DNA from: Hippasteria phrygiana
Lineage: Eukaryota; Echinodermata; Asteroidea; Valvatida; Goniasteridae
DNA: 64,000 nucleotides
Assembly: GCA_037893225.1 (NCBI GenBank)
Contig: JAZGUH010000153.1
Location: forward strand, 1,240,001-1,304,000
Reading direction: 5' to 3'
Shown: in pieces, positions 19,465 to 30,121 of the stretch
Position numbering within the stretch: position 1 is the first letter of the stretch
Layout: every line of letters starts with the position of its first letter
The notes under the pieces: model-generated
What the model saw: the letters and a program-made list of their open reading frames with translations, nothing else
The model's database searches: none
Told to the model about the DNA's origin: nothing
Position numbers and translations under genes: made by a program

Positions 19465-22400
19465 CGAGTAACTTCATGACTTGGACCCTTTATCGCCGGT
19501 TGAATTCGGATGTTTTTGTTGGGATTTTAGACGTATTTAATTAATGAATAGAAAATCGTCGTACACGTACTTGGACCCTACTTCCAAAAATGTAAGGCTC
19601 TCCGTTAGCCTTACAACGCTAATCTTTTTTGGACCCCTTAACTCAATGGGATTTGCAATACGCTTTGGTTAGATCAGTTACAATGTTCTAGAATTCCACT
19701 TTCCCAAACGTTAATCTCCCCAGAAAGTTATCCAAACCCTCCTACAGATCTTTGAGACTTTTGCGGCACATTTGCGGAACATTAAAACAATCAATTTATT
19801 GAGAAATCAGAGTTTTTACTCACCAACCGACGTATTCAGCTGAGATGAACATGTCGTCGCACAGCTGACTAATACAGTCCACCTGACTGCGCATGCGCGT
19901 GGAGTTGTTAAAGAGATTTGGGGCTCGACCATTTTTTGAAGGGGGGGGGGGCATCTTGTCTACATCATGCTTTGGTGATGTGTGGAATGTGACTAATAAA
20001 TGGCGCGCTATTATACCTAGTGTGGTTCCTTGGCCTGACAATGTTTGTTATGCCCATACGTCTAAATTTCAGGGCGGGTAGCCACGTAGCTATTTGTAGA
20101 TGATGCAACAAATAAAATTATAACGACTTTTCCAAAATAGGCACAACCCCTAGCTGCATTGACTTTAAATATAGTGAAATTTGGCATTTCTTCTGATGTT
20201 TTTTTTTGCCAATGCAAGCTTTTATTTTATGCAAATCAGAAAAAAACAGAATCTGGATCGATGGTCATTATTTTGTTCACGTTGTTCATTTGAAAACCGA
20301 TAGAATGTTCAATTTCAAACACACACAACACTGTGTAAAGCGCGTCATGCACACACGTATCACCAATAAGGTATTCGAATATGCAGTTGAAAATCAATTT
20401 ACTCAAATATTCGGTATATTCGGAACAGCCCTAGTGGCATTTCATCGATTCGGATTAATGTACATGTACTCTAAGAATCTATATCACATCATAGAAGACC
20501 GTGAACAAGAAAAATGGAAGAAAAAAAATCATGGTTTGATCGAACACAAGGCAAAAGCTGCCTAGTCGATAAAAGTGATACATGTATGTGTATTAAAAAC
20601 GTCATATCTCTTTTTCAGGTAAGAAGAGGACTACTAATTTCTTCCTCGCCGTGCAGTTCACTACTTTGTGGATCTCTGCAGTGTCTGCAGCACTACCTTT
20701 CAGCTTCAGGAAAGACAAAATCCCCTCAAATCCAGTCCTGGCCAACGGTTTTAATCGAAGGTGTCAGGTACAGTATATAGGCCCAAAAAACACAGAAATC
20801 AAGAGACTATTATTGCTACAAACAAAACCCAACAATTTCTTGAGTTACTAACTGGTATTCGCAAATTATGCGTTTAAGGATCGATATTGAAAAAAAATAG
20901 TTTTTTAAAAGCATCAAAAATGCAAACTGCAGGCATGAGAATCTTCCGGTTTTAAATGGAATTTCATTGTTTTTTTCCCCTCCAAATTTGTGGTCTTCGA
21001 GTTCAATGTAAATTTGAAATAAAATTTGGAGGGTGAGTTGTAAAGGGGGTAATGTTGGATTACCACTCTGGAGCTGCAAGTCCCCCTTTATTCCGAGTGA
21101 AATTTTTGAGTTCAGACATCGTTTTATTTTCCGTTTCAATAAAGTCGGCTGAACACGTGTACGTGTACATAACGATTATAATACAACTGTATGATTACTA
21201 CACGCATGGAGACCCCTATGAACCAACAAACAATATTTGCTCGCTCGTTTAACGATCGTTGGTCGGGAAAACACGGGTCGGGAAAACACATGTTTTCCAG
21301 CCTTAACCCGGCCTTGCCGGCATTTGGTGCCGTACTCCACACTAGATTCACGGTGCATTCAACCGGCATTGCCGCTGCCGATCGCAATCGTGGCCACGTG
21401 GTTACTGCACACTGTACATGGTGAACATTTGCACCAAAATGTAAGCTAGCAGCAGTTTGCACTAATCGGTCGAATGACTGAAGTCGCATTGCGGACGTTA
21501 AATGACTTATGTTCGATGCTTATGGTGAATGGGGGGGGGGGGGGGGGGGGGGGTGCATCCCCCATCCCGCCGGGATTTACGCCTATGGTGTTAATATACA
21601 CGAATCTGAGCGCACCAATAAATGCAACCGACGCCACCGCTACATGGCCTTCCGAACCGAACCGAACCGAACAGAAATTGTTGGTAAGGAAGTTCGGCAA
21701 ACTTTAGGCACACATATTGATAGCGCTAGGAATCCATGCGATGATAGGACAAAATTAGCGTACATGGGCGGCACGGATATGATTGAATTTACCTGTTGAA
21801 AGGCCCTTCTTTTCGGCCTTATATTGTAGCAGGTTTGGACTCGAGAACATGTACATGTACTGGTAAACGGTTACATTAGCCCAGGTACTGCATGCAATGT
21901 AGACAGTCTTTAGAATAAAACAAAAAGATGAAGCCTTTTCCATTCCAGGAAGGTAAAAACAAAATCATAAAAGACCAAGTCGCGACCGCTTGCATCCGGC
22001 CGGCCATGCGAGTTTCCATCTCTTCACCCCTGCCTAAAAAAATGTAGTGTGCTCGAAAGTGAGCCCCGCCCAGTATGCAATGATTGGTTGTTCACACGGC
22101 GACAAAACATGAATATACATTTCTTGTTTTGTGGGGATGCACAGTCAAGGGATGAGATTCTAAGAAAATAAAGTTTGAAGTTTGTAAGGATGCAGGGCCC
22201 CATCAGATTCCAGGTACTCTCTCGGACACATTTTAGTTTAGAACAAAAATACTTGCAAAATTGTACCCCCGAAAATGGTTGTAGGATTCTACATGTACAT
22301 GTACATTCCTTCCTAAGCAAAAACTCCTGCCTTGTGAATTATATGTTGCAGCACTTTTCCGCCATGCGCCAGTCCTTCTCTGCTCGCAAAAAAAATTTTG

Positions 22401-23243
22401 AAGAACAAAAACGTCCCAGAATAGAATTAGGTTTTGTCAAAAGTTTTGACTTAATTAAATGTGTACTTTTTACCATAATTTCAAACAAATGGCTGTCAAT
22501 TTTGCTAGCACGCACAAATGCGCTAACGATCATGTTCATGTACTCACATGATCAACATGCCCATCGACTCAGCGCGCAGTGGCCACATCGCCCCCGTGCA
22601 TTGACCCACGAACCTCTCACACCAAGCAGGTCAATTCACATGATTTTCCCGGAGTTGTGTACCTTACCATGAATGCTTGGTACATCCGCATTTCGTCGTA
22701 TATAGTGATTTTGTCAGAAGTCTTAATAAAAATGTGACATTTTCATTGTGACTGCAAGCTTGAATTGTCATCATCCATTGGGTAGATTCATTTACCCGTT
22801 CAAAATTTAGCTTTCAAATTAGATGTTCAATCACCAGTTTTGGCATCGTTTTCGTCCGAGGCGATATATTGCTATGGTCTGGGTTACGGTACAGAATGCT
22901 TGCACAATGCATAATTAAAAAAAATGTATCGCGTGTGCTTTCTGGACGGAAACGTTGGATTCAGCTCATGGGGTGATGCGATGTTTTCATTTCGAGTTCG
23001 ATTGACATGTGCGTGGCATCATCATGCACGGCATATTACTGCATGTGATTTTTTGTTAAATAGAAAGAAAGACATGAGACAGGAAAAAATATTAGGAATA
23101 AATGCATTTTTATTTTATTTCAGAACACATTCAACTTCATTAGTGTTGAAATATCTGATACCATAATAAAGCCAGCTTTCTGAAAATATGTCTGAAAGTC
23201 TAAAATGTCTGAACTTAATTTGAAAGACAGAAGAATCTCATCC
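19465..23243. other. gene-free repeat-poor stretch
   Basis: No gene supported. The longest frame with no recognised domain is 20206-20565 (plus). G runs lie at about 19941-19950 and 21531-21553, a cgaac pentamer repeat at about 21655-21673, and TACATGTACATGTA words near 21848 and 22290. I see no splice-flanked exon with a known motif. Confidence 0.45.
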
Positions 23244-23248
23244 CTGTG

Positions 23249-24514
23249 CAGGGTTCTCCCCAGGATTTTTCAAAACTGTGGGGGATTTCATTTGTGGTTG
23301 AGTGACAATTTGCGAAGCCATGGCGTGGGGTTCGGGGCCCGCCTAAGGGCCCCTAAATTTGTTGGACTTTAGATGCTCTCTGGTGCATTTTAGAGCATTT
23401 CCTGGGCTTTTCAAGTACTTTTTCTCGGGAAAAAACATGAGAGATTTAATAGGCTTTTTTAAATTTAGGATATTAACATTTCATCAAATGACCACTTTTC
23501 CTTTCTGGACTAGTAATTCTAGTCACAAAATGAGCCATTCCAAGTTTCAGATATGCAACAGAAGTCCCCTGCCTCATGTGGTGCTTTTGGCACAATGAGC
23601 ACAGCATTCCTGAAACGTGAATGCAAGTCATTACAAATAAAGTAGAAAAGAATTGCCAGAGCTTACCCTTTTGGGAGTGCCATAAAGAAAATGTTTCATA
23701 AGTTTCAAAAGTTTTGTAATAGGTGTACTGTGTTTATGCATGCTATAGCTTATTAAAAACCCTGAAAATTACAAGAAAAGTACCCCCAAAATTGGCCAGG
23801 GGTTCCCCCATGGGCGGTTAGCCCGTTTTTTATGCCAAAATCCTTTTCATGTGAAACAAAAATTGGCCAGGGGTTCCCCCATGGGTGGTTAGCCCGTTTT
23901 TTAGAATGCTGTAAATAAATCATTGCGTTGTTTTTAAAAATTCATGTGAAAAAAATTCAATTAAAATATTGAAACTAACGTTTATATTATTAATTTTACA
24001 AAAGTAGGCCATTCGTTAAAACATGGAGGAAGGAACCTTCCTCCATGGTTAAAATAGTTTCCATTAAAATCAGTTGCAATTAATATGGGTTTCCATGCGC
24101 GGCACGCACGGACCGCTGATGTTATGTATTGGCTTAAAAAAAGACCCTATTTTTTATTGCTTTTCCGCCACGCGCCAGACAAAAACGTGGTGACTTGGCA
24201 ACGTCCAACAATCTCGTCCCCATCGTAAATGCCTTTAATACAAAGAACTACGGCCATGAAAAAAAACCTGACGTGCGTGGGGTCGATCTTATAAGCACTG
24301 CAAATGGTGTAGTGCAAAATTGTAACCCTCATAAAAGTTGCCCCTGCTTAGCGTATTGAGCACACGACCGGCACTAAGAGAACACACGCGCGCAGGCACA
24401 CAGGAAGGTGCGTGCACGAAGAATTGTCCTACAACGGAGGTTCAGATTTGGGGCGACACCGACCACGATTGCGTATCGGGCCGATACGCAAGTTTGTACG
24501 TGAGGAGAACCCTG
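23249..24514 (+). mobile_element. CAGGG-ended non-autonomous DNA transposon, copy A
   Basis: Starts CAGGGTTCTCCCCAGG at 23249 and ends GTGAGGAGAACCCTG at 24514, giving an 11-bp terminal inverted repeat CAGGGTTCTCC. The flanking 5-mers ctgtg (23244-23248) and ctgtg (24515-24519) form a TSD. The interior holds a twice-repeated ggccaggggttcccccatgg module (about 23797 and 23867) and the palindrome at 24022-24047. No transposase frame. It matches, inverted, the element at 54034-55606 over nearly its whole length but lacks ~300 bases present there. CAGGG ends are typical of hAT-type elements, though a 5-bp rather than 8-bp TSD would place it in an atypical hAT group. Confidence 0.85.
24022..24047. 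repeat. CATGGAGG...CCTCCATG palindrome in transposon A
   Basis: CATGGAGGAAGG-AA-CCTTCCTCCATG: perfect 12-bp arms around a 2-base centre. The same palindrome sits at the equivalent position in copy B. Confidence 0.85.
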
Positions 24515-24836
24515 CTGTGAGAGTTGTGCATGTGGGGGAAAAGAGTTAAAATACATATTTACTCAAGGAGTCCGAGTAAATGTATCAGTGGGATTTTCTT
24601 TCTGGAGCACTGGGCAGTCTTTTCCCTTGACAGCAAGGAATGATGAAGTTTATTTTTTCAGACAATATTAAATGAAATGTACATTCACATGTACATGTAT
24701 GCGTTTTCTAAATAGAAATCTGAACATGTCTTTCTGTTTGTTTCCCCGCCATTTAATCTTTCCTCGCTATAGTCCATTTTCCCAAGCAGATTCAACTTCA
24801 GAAAATGAAACTCCAAGCCTAGCTCGCTATGCCTTG

Positions 24837-24936
24837 AAACTGCACATTGAAACTGCACAAACAGGTCAATGGCGTCATCCGGCCTGGTGGCACTGTTTTT
24901 TTTTGCATCATCCGTACGCTAGGGGTTTTAATAGGG
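24837..24936. mobile_element. 3' half of a TTAACCCCTTG-type MITE
   Basis: Shares ttgaaactgca, atggcgtcatccggcctgg and catccgtacg-ctaggggtt with the complete element at 46721-46943. The left half is not recognisable. Confidence 0.6.
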
Positions 24937-25097
24937 AACAAAGCTTGACAGCCTTGATCAAGGCTAGCATTGGCGCGGCGGTGGCCTACGGGGTGTGACC
25001 ATTGTTCCATTATTATCTATCTTGCGCCCTGCGTGTTTGGCAATGTGCCAATTAACTTGTTATGACTGTAGTGGGGAATGCCGGAAGGACAATGTAT

Positions 25098-25212
25098 ACC
25101 GTAATTTTCGGAATATAGGCCGCGCGGAGTATAAGCCGCAGCACGCAAAAATCTGCAAATTAAGATTTAAAGTTGGCGTATTAGCCGCACCGGCGTATAA
25201 ACCGCACCGCGG
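25098..25212. repeat. ACCGTAATTTT / tataagccgc dispersed element, copy 1
   Basis: accgtaattttcggaatata followed by ggccgcgcggagtataagccgc and further tattagccgc / tataaaccgc modules. A second copy lies in the opposite orientation at 27815-27907. Sequences of this pattern are widespread in animal genomes as small non-autonomous DNA elements; the family name is not assigned here. Confidence 0.65.
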
Positions 25213-25239
25213 CGCTGACGACCGACCACAAAAGTCATC

Positions 25240-25822
25240 GTGCTGCATAGCGCTCATCAGAGACTGTACCTTCTTGTTCAACTTCGCCGAGCTGGCATTG
25301 CTCAGCATGAACTTTGTAAATTTTATTATGCATGTATAACATCAGTACTAGATTATGCCTGCCAAGTGTACCATGGTGGCCTAACTGTAGCACAATCTAA
25401 TCTTCTTGAGTCCATTCAGAGACGTGCAATGAAAGTTATCTCACCTGATCGATCATATGCTGAAGCTTTGGAAAAATTCAATATCCGATCCCTATCAGTG
25501 CGTAGACAATCATTGTGTGAACAGTTGTTCAGAGACGTGTGTAACCCTGACCATAGTCTTAGCCATCTCTTGCCTAAACCAAGGGCAGCGACCATGACAT
25601 ATAATTTAAGAAATTCAAATACCCCGTGTCCTCCTTTGTGTAAAACAAATGGAATGAAGAACAGTTTTATCCCCTGGTGTTTATATAATTTGCAGTAATT
25701 TAATTAAGTACCTTTTACATACATACTAATTTGTGTAACGATTTTGATGTGTCCTGGTTTTTAATCCAACCACTTCTATTGATGTTTGGTTGTAAGCAAA
25801 TAAATAAATAAATAAATAAATT
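25240..25822 (+). pseudogene. 5'-truncated CR1/L2-like LINE, RT C-terminal fragment
   Basis: A 152-residue frame (25240-25698) matches the region after the catalytic RT core in CR1/L2-type ORF2: QLRRAGIAQHELCKFYYACI, SVLDYACQVYHGGLT, LLESIQRRAMKVISPD, SVRRQSLCEQLF. The 3' end is followed by ~100 bases of UTR and an (AAAT)n tail at 25797-25822. Endonuclease and RT catalytic parts are missing, as expected from 5' truncation during insertion. The fragment itself has no stop. Confidence 0.8.
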
Positions 25823-26376
25823 TATGTAAAATGGTTCCACTATTGAAATCACATGCAATCCTAAAGTTTAAGCAGCGCACGAACGAGATAAGCGGAAAGA
25901 AAAGGTGAGTTGGGGTTCAATATCGACGTCATCTTACCTGACTTCAATTTAAGTGTCTGGTTCCCGCTATGATATTCTTATTAAAACGCAATTATCGAGA
26001 GTCGGCAAACAGACAAAGCAATCTCGCTGGGGGTATACGAGAATCTGTGGACAGCGCCCTCATTCGACGCGCACGGAGCCCAATAAACTTTCATAAGTCC
26101 TCGAAATTACCAATTTTGACTGGCTAGATGAGTGTCCTGGCTGGGTGGGCCGCGCGGCATAAAAAAGACAATGACAACTTTAACCACTAATCTGAGCTCA
26201 ACAGTCACCAATTGACCAGTGAAATAATAAACAACATGGATTACACAACGATAAAACAGACGCACCACACGATTTGTGAGGTGTGAACAGTACTTATGGT
26301 ACATTTGCAAGTCTATTCGGTCCCTCTGGATTGGTTTCCTTTATTTTCAACAAGTGAGTAGAGCGAACGTAAACTG

Positions 26377-27787
26377 CAGGGTTCGAAATTCGTAATCTGG
26401 GGGGCAAGGCCATTTTGGCCTTCGTGACGTCAAAATTTCCTTGGGCACCAAGGCCAGATGAAGGTCTTGCTTGCATACTGGTGTATTTGTACAATTAGTC
26501 TCTCACGGCAGTGAGCGAAACTTTTAGACTTGTGGAAGGTGCCAAGAAACAATGAAAACTGAGCTTACGGCTTGCGTATTTGTTTTCTTAACCACTTAGA
26601 AATTAAAGAGTAAGGAATGCGTAGCACTGTTCAATATGTTGCTTTAATATCTTTAGCACACCCATCGATCAATATTAATAAAAAATGATTCATAATAACA
26701 ATGAGTTTGTCGCGGTTTTTCTTTTGCTAGTCAATTCTATCACATTGCTAATCAAATGACAACATAATTAGCATAATTTGCTAATCTTTTTTTTTCTTAT
26801 TTCTATCATGCACTGCCTGAACTTTTAAGTTGTATGGTCATGGAGGAAACACGGCCCGTGCCGGGCATGCCGTGCGACGGCATGAGTGGTTTTACTGTGC
26901 GTTGCCGCCATCTTCACCGGCCACGTTGCGTTCACGCCCCGCACGGGCCATTCGGGAAATCACGGTGAGCTATATCGCTGGCGGACTCCTTTTCCAAGTC
27001 ACCCAGTAAAAATGAGTTTGGTTCCGTGGAGCAGAAATGAGTTTTATCATGATTCATGTCATTCTTGCACTTATTAGCCGACTTGTCGAGTTCAATTTGT
27101 CTGGAACGTTTTAATTAATTAAGCGATGCAAGGCATAATTGTCATGATTGTCGAATAAATCGCAAACGGAAAACGCCTCGGTTTCCACGTGTCCGAGTCA
27201 TCGCAGCACACATGCACTATGCACGATCGTTTGCACGAGGGGAGTTCGTTGTGTTAAGTTGAACAGGCAACGCTACTCCCTCTGGACCATCGCTACTCCC
27301 TCTGGACCATCGCTAAACCGCAACATGACTTAGCCGGCTTTGGGGGGTTCGGGTTACTGTAGTAAGAGCTACCTAGCTAAAGCTAGCCACGGATTCGGTC
27401 GCAGATTCAGAGCTTGTTTTTAGGCTGTGACTGGTTGCCCCAGTGAGAAAGAAGTTAAATAATGCACGGACGGGAACCAGTCTGCTTGGGGAATCGAGGT
27501 TTTGTAAAAGGTTTTTACATGGGGCGCACGGGCCGTGCGGGCTCTAGTGCGATCGCTCATCACGCGCACGAAAAGCGCCGTTTTGTAGGATCCGGCAATT
27601 GTTTGGTACTGAAAAATTTAGCAATTTGAGGGCTTGGTTCGGCAAGAAGGGCACAACGGGCAAAGTATTATTGGAGCACAGCACAACTGGCCGTGAATAG
27701 TGCATTTTTACAAGGGACATCACGGCAACTAAGCCTTAGGGCATCGGTGGCAGTGGCCGTCGTGGCTGTCGTGAATTTCGAACCTTG
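26377..27787. mobile_element. candidate TIR element with CARGGTTCGAAATTC ends
   Basis: CAGGGTTCGAAATTC at 26377-26391 is matched, with one difference, by the complement of GAATTTCGAACCTTG at 27773-27787. The ~1.4 kb interior has GC-rich inverted words (cacggcccgtgccgggcatgccgtg near 26850) and a 20-bp tandem duplication at 27271-27310 (gctactccctctggaccatc twice), but no coding region. Flanking 8-mers match only partly, so a TSD is not established. Confidence 0.4.
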
Positions 27788-27814
27788 TGTGACTGATTTT
27801 ATTCTTCAAATGTT

Positions 27815-27907
27815 GCCGTATAAGCCGCCCGGAGTATAAGACGCAGGGACATTTTTCAGCGTAAGAATCAACGTATAAGCCGCGGCCTATATTCCAAAAA
27901 TTACGGT
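27815..27907. repeat. tataagccgc dispersed element, copy 2 (inverted)
   Basis: cgtataagccgc modules ending ggcctatattcc-aaaaattacggt, the reverse complement of the start of the copy at 25098. Confidence 0.65.
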
Positions 27908-27910
27908 ACA

Positions 27911-28889
27911 TGTATTATCGATCGGCGCGATCGCGATTTGAGAGACTTTTCTTAATGCATATGTACTTCCGAACCCGAACCGAACCGAACCGATCCTGGA
28001 GGATCAGTTGCAGCACTAGCCACCGCAGTTTCTGATGTAACAATGTGGCATTATCTATTTTTTGTATTCCTTCATGGGCCTAAATATTCAGGAGAGTGCA
28101 AGAAACTAAATACGGTGTGAAAGTTTTGCAACATAACCTGGCAAAATTGGCGCAAGGTTCTTAATTTGCAATCACCTTTGCGCAAATTGTAACATACGTG
28201 CGCAAATGTAAATGGTGCAGTGAAATTTGCATGCTTCGGAAATACCTCACGCAATTTTAAACTTGCGCACCCAAGTTTAAGCTTGTGGAGGGACCCAACT
28301 TGCGCTTGACAGATCACTCTTAAATAAACAGATTTGACATTTCCGTAAATTTAGAGTTGTCTGGTGTCACATTATTTTGTATACAAGCTACATCTAGGGG
28401 TTACGATTAATATACATGTACATGTAGTTCAAGGAACTTCATCAGCTATAGCCGGTTTCCCTTTGTGTGCTTATATTTGGTCTTAACCAATTCGCGTTGG
28501 ATGACGTGTATACACGCAAAAGTTTTGCGGTATTCGGAACAGATGACGGATAAATATGCACTTGAGCGGTGCCGGAAATATCTGTCAGCGACCCGCTCGC
28601 AGCGAGCAAGGCCGGAAATATCAGGGTGTGCTACCCGCAGATTGCGGCCTGAACCCGTCTGGCACCCAGGCTTGTGAAAAATAATACCGGTGTGAACTGG
28701 TTAAATTTTTTTCAGGGTAGCATTAAAAAGGTCTTAAAAAGTCTTAAATTTGACTTTCTAAAACGTGCATATATATGTACCCTGTAAAGAGAAAAAACTA
28801 ACGGTAATGTACGTATCTACATGTACTCTTGACAAGTTTTTAAATTGATAAATTTTGTCCGGAGTTTATTTGGTTATTCTTTTTTTCTT
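27911..28889. other. gene-free stretch
   Basis: No gene supported. A short cgaac repeat occurs at about 27970-27995 and a tacatgtacatgta word at about 28415. No other structure was recognised. Confidence 0.45.
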
Positions 28890-29436
28890 TTTGACAAATT
28901 TTCTGTTAAAAACAGTTAAGTAAACTTAAAAGATCCCACTTTGTAATTTGTGGATGAAGGATTGATTTAAAGGTGAAAAGTCTGAGAATCAGTTTAGCAG
29001 CTCCCAGAGCAAAGTAAGCGAAATCTCACTAGCCAATCACAAGATGGCATGTGAGCACTATGACTAACGAGCAGCTTGGCAACATTGTGTAGTACATGTA
29101 GCCACTAACAGTGTTGCCAGCCTTGTTGCCATCTTGTGATTGGCTAATATTTTCTCGTAGTTCCTCCGGTGTGTGTTGTATGCATTCGATAAAACAAACT
29201 TTGGCGGTTTGGTGGTACAGCGTCAGATTTTGAAACATATGCACCGAGTTTGATTCTTTAACTGCATTCTTTGGTTTTTTTTTTTTTCTCTTAAAAAAGG
29301 TTATAGTAAACTTAAAACAATTAAATTTTTTCTAATTCATGGTTTGGATAGTTTTTAAGGAAAAAAGTCTAAGAACCTGTCTTAACACTCCCATAGCAAA
29401 ATACACATAATCTCGCTAGCCAATCACAAGATAGCA
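28890..29436. repeat. two diverged direct repeats with an inner hairpin
   Basis: Segments 28890-29046 and 29285-29436 share taaacttaaaa, aaagtctgagaa/aaagtctaagaa, and end in agccaatcacaagatggca or agccaatcacaagatagca. Between them, tgccatcttgtgattggct (29126-29144) is the exact complement of 29028-29046, so the left copy folds into a ~117-base hairpin. Probably a small inverted-repeat element that duplicated locally. Confidence 0.65.
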
Positions 29437-30106
29437 ACAAGGCTAGGACTAACAAGCGGTTGTGTAGCCTAGGCCGAATTCATATGACACTAATAATCTG
29501 TAAATGTATTTTTGGAGGCAATACAGCCAGATCTCCTAATCCAGTCTCCACTTACTCTACAGTGTGATATCCGTTTGATTTTGTTCAAAATAATAAAACT
29601 TTACTTACTGTACTGGAGGATTTTTGCATCGGGGTCATTTTTGGCCTCCAGTGTAGACCAAAGAGCTCTGCATGATATTAACATCCAGGCAAAGTCGAGT
29701 CATAGTTAATAGAACTCTCTGTTGGTTGCACTAAATTACTAACTTCACTCGATGCTGCAGAACATCATGTTTATAATTTTATCTACGTCACTCAAGTATA
29801 TTTATCAATTTCCACCCTGTCTCAAGCAAATTATAAACTTATAAATCAGCCATTTACATCATTGCGCAAAGTCAATAAATTAATGTAACCAACAGAGGGC
29901 ACTTTTGCACTATGCCTAAGTCTAAAAGGTTCAGTTTTTTTAAAAAGCACTGCAACACTTGCGCAAAATATAAAGGATTCTCCACTATACCATTGAGGAT
30001 TAGTGCAGCTGCAACCCCCCTATCCTCTATCACAGACAAGATTGTTGCTTCCTTAACTCTGAACTTCCGATAAAGTGAGCATTGCCATTTAAACTCTTGT
30101 CTGGTG

Positions 30107-30121
30107 TTCTCTTTCTTGTAG
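30107..30121 (+). other. splice acceptor of the giant NKRF-like exon
   Basis: A pyrimidine tract (gttctctttcttgtag) ends at AG 30120-30121. The NKRF-like reading frame is open from 30122 and its first in-frame stop upstream is the TAG of this acceptor (30119-30121). The exon therefore most likely starts in phase 0 at 30122, with coding sequence upstream. The upstream exon(s) were not identified. Confidence 0.7.

Noticed and set aside
20206..20565. 119-residue plus-strand frame as a gene
   Set aside because: Lacks domain similarity, splice context and codon pattern; likely chance.
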